Source: Colius striatus
Taxonomy: Eukaryota > Chordata > Aves > Coliiformes > Coliidae
DNA: 64,000 nucleotides
NCBI RefSeq assembly: GCF_028858725.1
Contig: NC_084773.1
Coordinates: 4,764,350-4,828,349, forward strand
Direction of reading: 5' to 3'
Shown here one piece after another: positions 28,501 through 38,099 of the stretch. Both the position numbers and the translations under genes were made by a program. Position 1 is the first letter of the stretch. Each line of letters starts with the position of its first letter. The notes under the pieces are model-generated. The model was not told the DNA's origin, made no database searches, and saw only the letters and a list, made by a program, of their open reading frames with translations.

Positions 28501-31500
28501 ACCCAGCTATTGTTACAGAGCCAACAGAAGAATAGCTGGGGTGTTTAAACGTGCCAAGTCAGGTAATAATGGAGCCTCAGCTCTCCCCTAACTGCAGTTC
28601 CTGCCCCCTCCAAACATCACAGCCAGACAGGAAGATGAGGCAGTTGGTGCCTGAGGTGAACAGAGGTGGGATGCAGGTCCCTCCCAGAGCCCCAGTCCTG
28701 GGGCAGTGCCCGTCAGCACTGCTCCCATTGGGTGGTCTCCTCAGTGTGGAGGAGCTGCCCAAAGTGATGTGTGAACAAAAGTGAGCACAGCCCAGTTCCC
28801 TGATACTGATAGGGCCTGAAGAATAATGCCAGGAGAGCTAGTAGAAGTGATTTGGCCATAAGCTCAGAAGCTTTATTTTCCTCCTTGCCAGTTGGTCTGG
28901 ATATGCTCTGTGGTGTGACCAGGCAGTGGAACCTGAAGGGTGTAATTGTTCCTGAGGTTGGTACCAAACCAGCCAAGGAGTCTCATCTGGTATGGAGGAT
29001 GCCTGCTTTCAAGGACATTGACCTCAGAGAAACACAATCTTGTCTGAATAGAGGGTGAAAGCATTTCTAGTAGAAATCCTCCCATCATTTTTCCCAACTG
29101 CCTGGTTTCTGTGGAGGCTCAGGAGTGTGTCCTGGGCTGCTCTGTGCACCTTCTGACCCATGTGCTGCTGATGGCCTTATGTCCAATCTTGGGTTTTTCA
29201 GAATGAGCCTGGAGAGGAGAGATTCTTTGCAGAAGATGTCTTCAAAAAGCCCCTGCCTCCCTCAGTGAAAAAGGATGAGAGTGCAGGCCTGGTGAGATGT
29301 TGCATAGCACTTTCTTCCCTGGTCAAATATAAATAGCTAATGAACTGCTAAACTAGAGCGTGTCCAGGGCTTCAGGCCAGTTCTCTTCACCCCAGCTTAC
29401 TCTTTGTGCTGCTGAGCATGCAAGTGAGCATTGCAGCCTCACCCTGTTGCAATGTAAACACCACCATGCTGGCTGAACATGGCCAGAGAAAACACAGCAA
29501 AGAGAACTGGTGATGTTGTCTTTTCCCCTTCCCACCTGTAGTACTTGGGCTTTGACTCCTCTCACAGGTGAGCAGGACTGTAACTCTTCCTGGAGTAGTG
29601 TGTTTCTTCACTCCCATGCTGTCTTTTTGTGGGGTTGGCTTTGCAACTGGTCCCCGTGTCCTTTGTGCACACACCGATGTGTCCAACTGTAGGCTGTCCC
29701 TCACTGGTCTGAGGCATGGCTGGGACCACTGTCAGCATCACACTCCAGCAGAGAGTGAGAGTGGGGCAGACTGGGACAGCACAGTGAGGTGCTGCAGCTG
29801 TCCCTGAAACCAAGGGAATAGCTCCAGGACTGCTTCAGATTCCCCAGAATGGAAATGTCTCCCACCAAAATCACCATCTCAGGTCTGCCCATGGCCTGGT
29901 TTCCTTGGAGGCCTGTTTAGATGGATGCTTAGCTGTCTTGTGCACTGAGTCCATGCTATGGTTGTCTTAACACCTGATCTTGACTGTTTCAGAATGAGAC
30001 TGGAGAGGAGAAGTTCTCTGCAGAAGATGTCTTTAAAAAACCATTACCTCCCTCTGTGAAAAAGGACGAGAGTGCAGCCCCAGTAAGTGGCTCCCTAGGG
30101 TTGGGCTTTATCTTCCTGGAGCTTGGGACAGGAGTAGAGAGGCTCACCAAAGCCTGGCCATGACCTTGAGTGCCAGAGGTGCCAGCTTCTCATGCCAGAA
30201 GGAGCATTGGATGTGAACTGGTGAAGGCACTTTTTGTTTTATAACTCTGAGCTTGTTTGTGGGCTTTTTGCATGGGGAAATTAAGCAGGTTTTCCTCACT
30301 CAAGCAGTCCTCAAGCAGAAAACTCTTCCAGCTGCCTCTGGGCTGTGGAGGGAGGGCCAGACCTCACTGCTCTCTCATTGCCAGAGGGGGAGTCTCACAG
30401 CAGCTCCCTGACAAACAGCTGCCACTGCAGTGCTTCGATATGTGGCATACTGGGAAAGCCTGGCACCAAAGCACAGCCTGTCTGGAGAACATAAGGGCTT
30501 CTACTCTGTGCATTTTAAATGGTGACCTGCAAGCTTCTTACCACTGCCTGCCCATAGGACCAGGCTGCTACCTTCTGGCTCCTGGGCTGGAAGGAAGACA
30601 AGTCCTGGGGAGGTGGCTCAGGGGAGCACAGCCCCCAGGGCAGGCCAGGCACAACGCTTCAAATTGTCACATTTTTCTGCCTCTTCCCTCAGCCCAAGGT
30701 GGTGAACCCTCTGATAGGGCTTCTGGGAGAGTATGGAGGAGACAGTGACAATGAAGAGGAGGAGGAGGAGGAGGAGCAGCCGCAGTGGCTACCTCCTGCC
30801 CAGCCTCCAGCACAGCGTGAGGAGCAGCCACGGAAGGCCAAGGCCAGCGATGACAAGCTGACTGACTGGAACAAACTGGCCTGCTTGCTCTGCAGGAGGC
30901 AGTTTCCCAACAAGGAAGTTCTCATCAAGCACCAGCAGCTTTCCAACCTGCACAAGGTAGGGGGGAGCTGGGGGCTGGCAGGGCTGTGGATGTGCTGCCA
31001 GCATCGGCTCCACAGCTTGGTGTTCTGCAGGGAAGAGCTGTGCTGAGTTTTGACACAGTAGCAGGCAAAGTTCCCATCCTAGTGGTGTTGAAAGCATTGT
31101 GTGAGCTGCTTGTTCCTGCCCCAGCAGTGCTATATCAGCAAGGTGTGACTTTTTAAGCTGTAGTGAGATAGCTCAGGCTTGGGGAGAGTGGGGTGCTGGC
31201 ACACACTAGTGTGACAGCAGTGAGAACTCAGCATGTGCCTCCCCATGTTCTGTGCTGCCTTTGAGTTCTTGCTTGTAAGGAGGGCCAAACTGCATGCAGG
31301 TTAAAATAGAACTGGTTGCCATCTTTACTGTGGAGAGGAAGGGTTTCTGGCCTCTAGCGAGGGAGCAGGTAATCTGGGTTGCAAGAGAAGCTGCAGCACC
31401 TGCAGCTGTGTGCTGCTCTGCCTGTACTTCTTACAAGTGGAGCCAGTCACCCTGACAGCTTGTATCCTCTGCTGACACTGGCTTCTCCTTTCCTCCTTCC

Positions 31501-34500
31501 AGCAAAACCTGGAGATACATATGAAGATCAAACGATCAGAGCAAGAACTGGCGTATTTGGAGAAGAGAGAGCGTGAGGTGGGTCTGTGGTGGTGGACAGC
31601 TTGTGGGCTTGCGCTGAGGGGATGGTGGTCCCAGGCAGCCCCTCTGCTTAGGCACCTGTACCTGCAACCTGAGTGTCAGATGCCTCCCAAAGAGTCTTGG
31701 GGACTGTGGGCACACTCTACATTTGCACCTGTAGATAGTGCTGTGACTTCTTAGAGCAGGTTTCTCTCCTCCCAGAAGGATCTGAGTGTGGTTCTGTTGT
31801 CCTGCAAACCAGTGTTAGACTATGGGCTAAGTGAGACCCAAATTTCCACCTAAAATGGATGCAGTGTATGGGCTGCTGCAGCCTGGTCAGGACTGGGAGA
31901 GCTATAACTGTCTGTTTTTTGGAAGGTAGCAGAGCTGCTCCTGGTGCTGTAGCTGGAAGGCTGCAACTACCAGTCTGGATCAGCCCAACAGATGCCATCA
32001 GGACAGAATAGGTGGATTGGGGGTCCCAGAAGCATTCAGTGTTTGTGGGTCCCCAGGACAGATCTCCAGCCAGCTGAGGAGTCTCCTGTGGAGCCTTGAA
32101 TACCTCATAGCTCCCATACTTACTCAATTCTTTCTGTTATGAAGGGGAGATACAAAGACAAAGGAAATGACCGGAGAGAGAAATTCCAGCAGCTGGATTC
32201 GCCGGAGAGGAAGCGGCTCAGATACGACGGGGACTCGGAGAGGTGACGGCTGCTCTTGCCTTGGTGTCTGTGGGGTGGCCTGGGTGCTGCTGGGCTAGAT
32301 CTGCAGGGGTGACAGCCAGGCAGGCTGGGATTCCTGTAGGTAGACTTCCCCAAAGCATGAGCTGCGTGTGCTGCAGGACATTCCAGAGAGGGCAGGAGGA
32401 AGGCAGGGGTGGAGACGAGGGTTAGGAGAAAGCAGAGACAAGCTGGAGGGCAGTTTGAGTGTGCCTGGCCAGACTCGGGGAGTAGAACATGGCCTGTGCC
32501 CATCCACCTCATCCTTAAGGCACTTGCTGTCCTCCTGTCCTGGCATCTAGCCATCGAAAGAAAGAGCAAAGCTGTGTTTCATCTGTTCCACTGACTCAGA
32601 GCAGTGCTGGGAGCTGTTTCCATTTCATTTAGAGTAGGTGGAGGAAGAAAGTGCGTGCTGTGCACAGCTCTCAACAGGCTCTGCCTGCTGGGAGCTCGCG
32701 TGTTCCAGTGGTCTGAGGAGCAGCTAGGCATGTGTGGAGACAAAACTGGTTGTGTGCCTGTTCCCTTCTGGTACAGCACCTCAGAAGGAGACCTTTCCTC
32801 CTTGTCTTGCAGTTTCATAATCTGCACCTTCTCTTCCCTTTGTTTTCCTGGAATAGTTGTGGATAAACTAAAGCAGTTTGTGTGCAGTGTCAGCAGCAGC
32901 CAGAAAGCAGAACTTGCCTGAAAGGAGCTGGTTTTGTGCTGAGAGGTTTTCAAAACTATGGGGTTGGAGTCATGATCTTGAATGAGAAATGATCAGGTGG
33001 GAGAAAGAGTGTCCAGATCAACACTGCATCTGTTGAGCTCAGTGACCACAGCACTGGGAGAAAAGAAACATCTAACAGGCAGGGACAGGCTTCACTTTCC
33101 TGCTGTTGCTAATATTTGGATTCAGAAATGCAAGCATGGAACACTCCTGGCTTGCTTGTACCATAAGTACCGAGGCCTGAGCTCATTTCCTGTGCCCTGG
33201 TGTGTTTTCCCCTGAGGTGGGACACAAAGTGATGTACTCAAAAGTATCTGAGCCCTGCACACTGAATCCACGGTGCTGGTTCCCTTGGGCCATGTGCTTC
33301 TTGCAAGCAGTTTGAGTATCCCTCAGGAGAGGTTGGAGTGGCAATGAAGGTGCTATTAGCAGAGCTGAAAGTCCCTGGCATGTGTTGGAAGCACTGCAAA
33401 ACTGGACAATGGATTCTGCTTCTTCTGCAGTGACTATGACCCCAGGACTGACGGTAACAACAAAGGGAACCGAATGTTGCAGTCCACGGGGTGGAAGAAG
33501 GGCTTTGGCCACAACCAGCAAGGCACAACATCACCCATGGAGGTGAGTCTTCCTTTCCTTTCAAAGCCCGTGGCTGTCCTGCAGCCCCTGGGAGTTCCCA
33601 GGACAGCTGGAGGAAGTTCCCAGCTGGAACAAGAGTCAGGCCAGGAGTCTCAGCACCCGCTCCATGGAATAATTTGTGTGCACTAATTAACTTTGCTGAC
33701 TGGGAGGGGCTGCAGGAATGTTGGCAGTGGGAAAAGGTTACACTGTATATGGATCTGGAGAGGTTGAGAAGCCAGTAACAGTGAGCAGGAAGGGTGTGAG
33801 CTGCCTGAAGCCAGGCCTGGGTTTGAGCAGGTCACCAGCTCCATGCTCTACAGCCCCATGAGCTGGGGGAAAAGGTCAAACTCCTCTGGAGAGGTGTGAG
33901 CCAAAGCCAGGGGGCATGTGATGCTCTTTGTGTGCTCTGCTTGTGGGACTCCTCCTGCTGCTCGGGGCTCTGGAAGGGAATACTGGGGTACATCATCTCA
34001 CGAGGAGCAGAGTCCCTGTTGGCAAAGAGCTTCAGATCCTGCCTTCTGGGCCAGGCTGGGCTCTCTGGGGACCTTCAACTGCTGCAAAGGGTTATGTGAC
34101 AAGCAGCCTGGGGTTGGGTCTGCTCTCCCTTGCCCAGGGGCATGTGAGGAGCACGCTGCTTTTGTCTGCCTGCGGCCTGGCAGGCGTGTGGCCTGGCTGC
34201 CCCAGTGCATGGTGTCGGTGCGGCGCCCAGGGGCAGGCAGCCTGCAGCGCAGCTCACAGTGTGACATTCACTTTGTTGAGTATATCATTAAAGGCAAATA
34301 TTTGAGGCTTCATGACGTGTGTTTGCTTGAGCCCACACGCATGAAGCAAGATCCTCTCTTCAGTGCAGACAGCAGGAACTGGCCCCAGCTGTTGCACAGT
34401 CCTCACAGAGTTTCCTGTGGCCATAAAACGAGGAGCCGGCTCCAGCGATGCGCTCTGGGAGGTCTGGGAGGTCACACCTCCAATCAGGGCTCCCTGAACG

Positions 34501-35363
34501 GGATGGGGGAGCTGATTGCAAAGCACAAACCTCTTCCAATTCCTATAAAGGCCTCCCAAAAGAGCCCTAGAGATGTGCTTTCTTCCCACTTCCAAGTCAT
34601 GCTGGGCAAAGCGATGTGCCCACTTCAGCCCCACAGGACTTTGATCTCAGACTAATTGGTCACGTCTGTGGTGTTTGGATAAGTTGGACTTAAAAGCAAG
34701 AGAAACTTCCAGCCTTGGGCCTGTTCTCCAGGGCTAACTCTGGGCAGGTATTCCTGAATAATTCAGACTCTGGCTGCAAAAGGCAGTCGTTAAAAACTGG
34801 TTGAAATTCAAAGTGAGCTGCCAGAGCCTGTGGGAACTCTATTAGAGGGAGAGAACAGCTGAGCTTGTGCAAAGGCGGGCTAACTGCAGCCAGCTCTCGC
34901 CGGCGCTTCCCTTGGCCGCGTTCCCCTCCTCGCTGGCGCAGCCACCGCCGCTGCCTCTCGCTGCCCGCCCCGCTCCCGCTCCCCAGGTGCTGCTCCTGGG
35001 CTCCACAGCCCAGCCCCCTGGTTTCATCCCCAACTGACTGTGGTTTTGTTGCCCGCAAAGGGACGATTGTTTCTTCCAAAACAGCTTTTGGAGGAACAGT
35101 GCACTTGCTCTTTCTCCTCTCCCTCATCCACACGGGAGCACTCGGCTGTCCTGAAGCAGCCCGGGGGGAGAAGCTTTCTCTTTAGAGGCAGCTGGTGAAG
35201 AGGAGAAATGGGTAACACAAGCTGTGTCTGTTTTCAGGCAGAGAATCGGAAGAAGGGCCCTGGCCTGGGGGCTCAAGGGAAGCCCAGCAAGAGACAGTCC
35301 AACGAGACCTACCGTGATGCTGTCAGGAGGGTCATGTTTGCCCGCTACAAGGAGCTCGAGTGA
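19504..35363 (+). CDS. RBM6: RNA-binding protein 6 (RBM6), C-terminal 639 residues in 17 exons
   Basis: RBM6 is a nuclear RNA-binding protein of the RBM5/RBM6/RBM10 group that regulates alternative splicing. Exons (all with AG acceptor and GT donor): 19504-19578, 21226-21286, 22360-22428, 23519-23770, 24227-24387, 25051-25148, 25616-25658, 26240-26300, 27284-27375, 28083-28235, 29202-29291, 29993-30082, 30693-30956, 31503-31577, 32145-32242, 33431-33542, 35238-35363. Phases chain cleanly to TGA at 35361. Visible domains are the end of RRM1, a RanBP2-like zinc finger, RRM2 with RNP2 IMLKRI and RNP1-like [13 protein letters not shown] tyrosine repeats, an acidic run, a C2H2 finger, and a G-patch. 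The C-terminus [20 protein letters not shown] is what I recall for mammalian RBM6 and not for RBM5 or RBM10. The start codon is outside the window. One 90-nt exon is duplicated. Introns between these exons hold nothing I recognise except the features listed separately. Confidence 0.95.
21226..21286 (+). CDS. RBM6: RBM6 exon: RanBP2-type zinc finger
   Basis: 61 nt, phase 0 to 1. It encodes [20 protein letters not shown]. Joined to the previous exon it gives W-x-C-x2-C-x10-C-x2-C, the zinc-ribbon spacing of RanBP2-type fingers, which in this family can bind single-stranded RNA. It is close to the mammalian RBM6 finger. Confidence 0.92.
22360..22428 (+). CDS. RBM6: RBM6 exon: linker after zinc finger
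   Basis: 69 nt, phase 1 to 1, with a ctcttacag acceptor and a gtaaga donor. It encodes a low-complexity acidic linker ([14 protein letters not shown]). It is placed by its splice signals and by frame continuity on both sides rather than by strong sequence similarity. Confidence 0.72.
23519..23770 (+). CDS. RBM6: RBM6 exon: charged proline/glutamine-rich linker
   Basis: 252 nt, phase 1 to 1. The product is rich in P, Q, E and R, with a segment [12 protein letters not shown] that resembles the mammalian RBM6 linker before RRM2. The segment is predicted disordered by composition. The acceptor is tctaatag and the donor gtgagt. Confidence 0.88.
24227..24387 (+). CDS. RBM6: RBM6 exon: first part of RRM2
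   Basis: 161 nt, phase 1 to 0. It starts with TIMLKRI, the RNP2 strand, continues through [19 protein letters not shown] (helix 1 region), and ends with the RNP1-like [13 protein letters not shown]. It is very close to mammalian RBM6 RRM2. Confidence 0.96.
25051..25148 (+). CDS. RBM6: RBM6 exon: second part of RRM2
   Basis: 98 nt, phase 0 to 2. It encodes [15 protein letters not shown] (helix 2), then [15 protein letters not shown], the last strand of RRM2. The basic GRR tail continues into the next exon. Confidence 0.95.
25616..25658 (+). CDS. RBM6: RBM6 exon: short linker after RRM2
   Basis: 43 nt, phase 2 to 0. It encodes [15 protein letters not shown], matching the position and character of the short RND...YYQG linker of mammalian RBM6. 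The acceptor is ctaacag and the donor gtaggt. Confidence 0.88.
26240..26300 (+). CDS. RBM6: RBM6 exon: arginine/glycine-rich linker
   Basis: 61 nt, phase 0 to 1. It encodes [20 protein letters not shown], a basic RG-rich stretch just before the OCRE domain. Mammalian RBM6 has a similar RDRRGGG segment here. Confidence 0.87.
26912..27053. repeat. 71-bp tandem duplication in an RBM6 intron
   Basis: Two adjacent copies (26912-26982 and 26983-27053). Both begin agtgtt and contain ggtctggtgatctcagcaca and gaaagttttgccaaagtc, with a handful of substitutions between them. They lie in the intron before the OCRE exon. Confidence 0.9.
27284..27375 (+). CDS. RBM6: RBM6 exon: OCRE domain
   Basis: 92 nt, phase 1 to 0. 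It encodes [20 protein letters not shown], the tyrosine-rich octamer repeats that define the OCRE domain. In RBM5 and RBM10 this domain contacts spliceosomal SmN/B proteins. The RBM6 version is short, and so is this one. Confidence 0.95.
28083..28235 (+). CDS. RBM6: RBM6 exon: charged region after OCRE
   Basis: 153 nt, phase 0 to 0. The product starts [15 protein letters not shown] and becomes strongly basic and acidic ([18 protein letters not shown]...DKREKGK). The human protein has a comparable K/E-rich linker that begins EVYVP. The tyrosine and VP of that segment are not kept here. Confidence 0.85.
29202..29291 (+). CDS. RBM6: RBM6 duplicated exon, copy 1
   Basis: 90 nt, phase 0 to 0. It encodes a 30-residue unit with the core [19 protein letters not shown]. 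As I recall it, human RBM6 has this unit once. Here a second copy follows at 29993. Both copies have intact splice sites and the same phase, so either or both can be included without a frameshift. Confidence 0.9.
29993..30082 (+). CDS. RBM6: RBM6 duplicated exon, copy 2
   Basis: 90 nt, phase 0 to 0, with the same core [19 protein letters not shown]. It is 76/90 identical to copy 1 by my count, with 5 of 30 residues changed. The rest of the differences are silent, so both copies look selected. The end (ESAAP) flows into PKVVNPLIG of the next exon as in mammals. Confidence 0.9.
30693..30956 (+). CDS. RBM6: RBM6 exon: acidic tract and C2H2 zinc finger
   Basis: 264 nt, phase 0 to 0. [19 protein letters not shown] is followed by a run of eight glutamates encoded by a GAG/GAA tract, a P/Q-rich linker, then [20 protein letters not shown]. 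The finger spacing is C-x2-C-x12-H-x6-H. It closely matches mammalian RBM6. Confidence 0.97.
31503..31577 (+). CDS. RBM6: RBM6 exon: helical segment after C2H2 finger
   Basis: 75 nt, phase 0 to 0. It encodes [20 protein letters not shown] and then KREREVG-type charge, a likely amphipathic helix. It is nearly identical to the mammalian protein. Confidence 0.95.
32145..32242 (+). CDS. RBM6: RBM6 exon: basic linker before G-patch
   Basis: 98 nt, phase 0 to 2. It encodes [20 protein letters not shown] and then ERKRLRY, a basic segment with a possible bipartite nuclear localisation signal. The acceptor (tgttatgaag) is weaker than the others, but the frame and similarity are clear. Confidence 0.92.
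33431..33542 (+). CDS. RBM6: RBM6 exon: first half of G-patch
   Basis: 112 nt, phase 2 to 0. It encodes [20 protein letters not shown], the start of a G-patch (glycine-rich motif that in other proteins activates DEAH helicases). It splices to the last exon, which supplies the final GPGLG. Confidence 0.93.
34878..34992. promoter_or_regulatory. Small CpG-rich block in the last RBM6 intron
   Basis: A sudden CpG-rich stretch inside an otherwise CpG-poor intron, with many cg dinucleotides (ctcgccggcgcttcc, ggccgcgttcc, gccaccgccgctgcc). It could be an internal or antisense promoter or an enhancer. No start site or open frame is assigned. Confidence 0.4.
35238..35363 (+). CDS. RBM6: RBM6 last coding exon: G-patch end and C-terminus
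   Basis: 126 nt including TGA. It encodes [20 protein letters not shown], then [20 protein letters not shown] and a final E. This terminal motif is the clearest marker that the gene is RBM6. Confidence 0.97.
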   Translation, partial: AENRKKGPGLGAQGKPSKRQSNETYRDAVRRVMFARYKELE

Positions 35364-35540
35364 ATGGTGGAGAAAACCCCAAGCCTGTCTCTCTCTCTCT
35401 CCATCTGTCTCTTCCTCTCTGTGTCATGTTCTTTTGGGGGTTTGGTCTTTTTGGGGTGTTTTTTTTTGGGGGGGAGGGGAATTGTTACAGGTTTTGCTGC
35501 TAGAATTTTTTTAATAAAACTGAAAATTTGTCAGTGTTTG
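35364..35540 (+). other. RBM6: RBM6 3' UTR
   Basis: Short 3' UTR. It starts with a long CT-rich tract (35388-35430, possible polypyrimidine-tract-protein sites), then a G- and T-rich run. The AATAAA hexamer is at 35513-35518, followed by a GT-rich element near 35532. The exact cleavage site is inferred. Confidence 0.8.
35513..35518 (+). terminator. Polyadenylation signal AATAAA of RBM6
   Basis: Canonical hexamer 150 nt after the stop codon, followed within 20 nt by a GT-rich element (gtcagtgtttgtttc). This is the expected arrangement for 3' end formation. Confidence 0.85.
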
Positions 35541-36699
35541 TTTCTTGGCCAAAACAGTGTGTTGGAAGATTCCCATCGGGTTTCGCTCAGTGCTGCTGAG
35601 GTCTCTGGGAGTTGCAGCCCTATCAGTGGGGCTGGGACAGGTTTGGTGGCCCTGCCAGCAGTGCCACTGCCAGCACAGGGACAGATGTTCCTGGTGCCAT
35701 GTACTCGTGGGTCAGGGTGTGAGCTGGAAGCAGAGGACAGGAGCAGGAGCAACCTCTGTGGGGTTCATCCTGGCTGTTAACAAGGGCAATTGACTTCTAT
35801 TAAGAGCAGGTGGTTCAACTAACACTGTGAGAGCAGAGCCCTCCCCTTCATCCCCACAGAGCATAGGGAGGGCTGGGTCAGTGGCAGTGGTGTGGGGGAC
35901 CCTTGTGGGGACATAGCCATGCTGGTGCAGGGTGACAGGGGCTGTGTAGTGGCCTGCAGGGGCCTGCAAGTTGTGATTGCACAGCCCCGGGAGGCAAAGG
36001 GATGTGTAACAGGGGCAGCTTGACTGGAGCACAGTGGGAGTGTGTGTGTGAGTGTGTGAGCATGGTGGGGACAGGACACAGCTGAGTGTGGCCTTTTCTG
36101 GGTGAGGCTGATGGTAATGGCAGGCAGGAGCAGATCCTGTGCTTCCTGGGCAAGAGGATGGTGTTGGAGCTGCTCACCTTCAATATTCCAAAGGAGGGAA
36201 AACAGGAGCCCTGGAAGCTGAAGTGGGATTTGGAGGTGAAGGGCTACCTGCATCAGCTGACAACTCCTAAAGGCAGCAAAAGACCTGTCCAAGCTACATT
36301 TCCTTGTCTCCAACACAGGCAACCCCAGAGAGATGTGGGGGACCTGCTGGCTGGCACCCTGGTCCTTGATGCTGCATCCAGCGATGGAGGAGGCAGAGAC
36401 GGCCATTGTGGTGCTTGTGAGTCTGTGGGTGTGAGGGGAGGAACGTGTCCCTGGGGCAAGGCATATTGCTTAGAAAGGGTCTCTGTAACAGCCCCCTCCT
36501 GCCAGAGAGCCTCTCTTGCTTTAGAGATGCACTTGCAAGTTCAGGTGGAGGCAAGGTCACTAATGCCCTCAGGGACCATGTGGCACAACCAGCAGGCAGG
36601 AGCAGCTGGTCAGGGTGTGTGGAAGGAGACGGTCTGGGTAACAAAGATAATGGTGCTTTTAATGGACATATGGGTAATGACCCACAGGACTCCAGTGGA
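35541..36699. other. Intergenic, nothing recognised
   Basis: GC-rich sequence downstream of RBM6. Short open frames exist on both strands (the longest about 200 codons) but show no domain, no splice context and no family I know. There is a small tg-rich run at 36040-36060. Confidence 0.6.
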
Positions 36700-37035
36700 A
36701 TCATAGAATGGTGGGGATTGGAAGGGACCTTTAGAGATATCCAGTCCACCCCCCTACAGAAGCAGGTCCACTTAGATCAGGTCACACAGGAACGTGTCTA
36801 GAAGACCTCCAAGGAAGGAGCCTCCACACCCTCCCTGGGCAGCCTGGGCCAGGGCTCCCTCACCTCACACTGAAATAGCTTTTACTTATGTTTAAATGGA
36901 ACTTTTTGTGTTCCAGCTTCTTCCTGTCACCCCTTGTCCTGTTGCTAGATACAACAGAAAAAAGGGATGCCCCAACCAATGTTAATGAGAACCCTCCTCT
37001 GTCTGCTCCAGACTAATAGCTGTTAGACTGGTAAT
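36700..37035 (-). mobile_element. CR1 LINE 3' end, reversed
   Basis: Starts atcatagaatggtggggatt ggaagggacc and runs through ccctgggcagcctgggccag and ttcttcctgtcaccccttgt to gctccagactaatagctg. This is the reverse complement of a CR1 3' end. It sits directly before the 31-bp tandem array. Confidence 0.9.
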
Positions 37036-37139
37036 GGTGAGAAATGATCCCAAAGTACAGCCTGAGCAAGTAATGGGAAATCTCAAAGCTTAGAAACCCG
37101 TCACACTCCTCCTAGGGATCTCCAAAGGAGGCTGAAGGA

Positions 37140-37760
37140 GGCGGCCATGGCTGTTACTGAGGGTGAAGGAGGCGGCCATGGCTGTTACTGAGGGTGAAGG
37201 AGGCAGCCATGGCCGTTCCTGAGGGTGAAGGAGGCGGCCATGCCTGTTACCAAGGGCGAAGGAGGCGGCCATGGTCGTTCCTGAGGGCAAAGGAGGCAGC
37301 CATGGCTCTTACTGAGGGCGAACGAGGCAGCCATGGCTCTTACTGAGTGCAAAGGAGGCAGCCATGGCTCTTACTGAGGGCGAACGAGGCAGCCATGGCT
37401 CTTAACTGAGGGCAAAGGAGGCAGCCATGGCTCTTACTGAGGGCAAAGGAGGCAGCCATGGCTCTTAACTGAGGGCAAAGGAGGCAGCCATGGCTCTTAC
37501 TGAGGGCAAAGGAGGCAGCCATGGCTCTTACTGAGGGCAAAGGAGGCAGCCATGGCTGTTACCAAGGGCGAAGAAGGCGGCCATGGCCATTCCTGAAGGT
37601 GAAGGAGGCGGCCATGGCTGTTACTGAGGGCGAAGGAGGCGGCCATGGCCATTCCTGAGGGCGAAGGAGATGGCCATGGCTGTTACCAAGAGTGAAGGAG
37701 GCAGCCATGGCCATTCCTGAGGACGAAGGAGGCAGCCATGGCTGTTACCGAGGCCTGCAG
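37140..37760. repeat. Minisatellite, about 20 copies of a 31-bp unit
   Basis: The unit is ggcRgccatggctSttactg followed by agggcRaagga. About 20 copies can be counted; two have one extra a (32 bp). Each unit carries the palindrome gccatggc. Copies fall into subtypes: gttactg/gttcctg at both ends, cttactg in the middle. As 31 is not a multiple of 3, the array is not a protein repeat. Confidence 0.95.
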
Positions 37761-37790
37761 CTGGGCCGTGAGCTGGGCCCGCAGGCCTCG
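37749..37790. repeat. Perfect 10-bp inverted repeat (stem-loop)
   Basis: cgaggcctgc at 37749-37758 is the exact reverse complement of gcaggcctcg at 37781-37790, with a 22-nt loop holding agctgggcc twice. It overlaps the end of the 31-bp array. Confidence 0.85.
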
Positions 37791-37825
37791 TGAGAGGGAA
37801 GGGCGATGAGCTCCTGGGCATGGGC

Positions 37826-37840
37826 TCTATAAAAGGGGGC
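37826..37840 (+). promoter_or_regulatory. Strong TATA-box-like motif after the array
   Basis: ctctataaaagggggc contains TATAAAAG at 37828-37835, a near-ideal TATA box with a G-rich flank. No gene is recognised downstream. An open frame of about 100 codons spans it but has no known features. Promoter activity is inference. Confidence 0.4.
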
Positions 37841-38099
37841 AGATGTGGTGGCACAAAGTGTGGAGGGGCAGGAGGTCCTGAGTCTAGGAATTATTCACAC
37901 CCAAAGGGGAAAGAAGCGTGGCTGCGATGGCACAGCATTGTCAGCAGCACTGGAGCCTGGGAGCAGATCCCAGGGTACCAGGCACCTGCCTGTGCCAAAA
38001 ATGAGCACCCACAGAGCATCATTCCCAGACGAAATAGGAGGGAGCCCTTTGCAACCACCAATTCAGGAAACCTTCATCTGGTTTTATTAATTTGCTAAG

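Noticed and set aside
33918..34655. 245-codon open frame inside the intron before the last RBM6 exon
   Set aside because: GC-rich intron with several overlapping open frames on both strands, no known domain, no splice linkage.
37140..37760. Regular 31-bp array considered as a CRISPR array
   Set aside because: There are no spacers between repeats, and the context is a vertebrate genome. It is a minisatellite.
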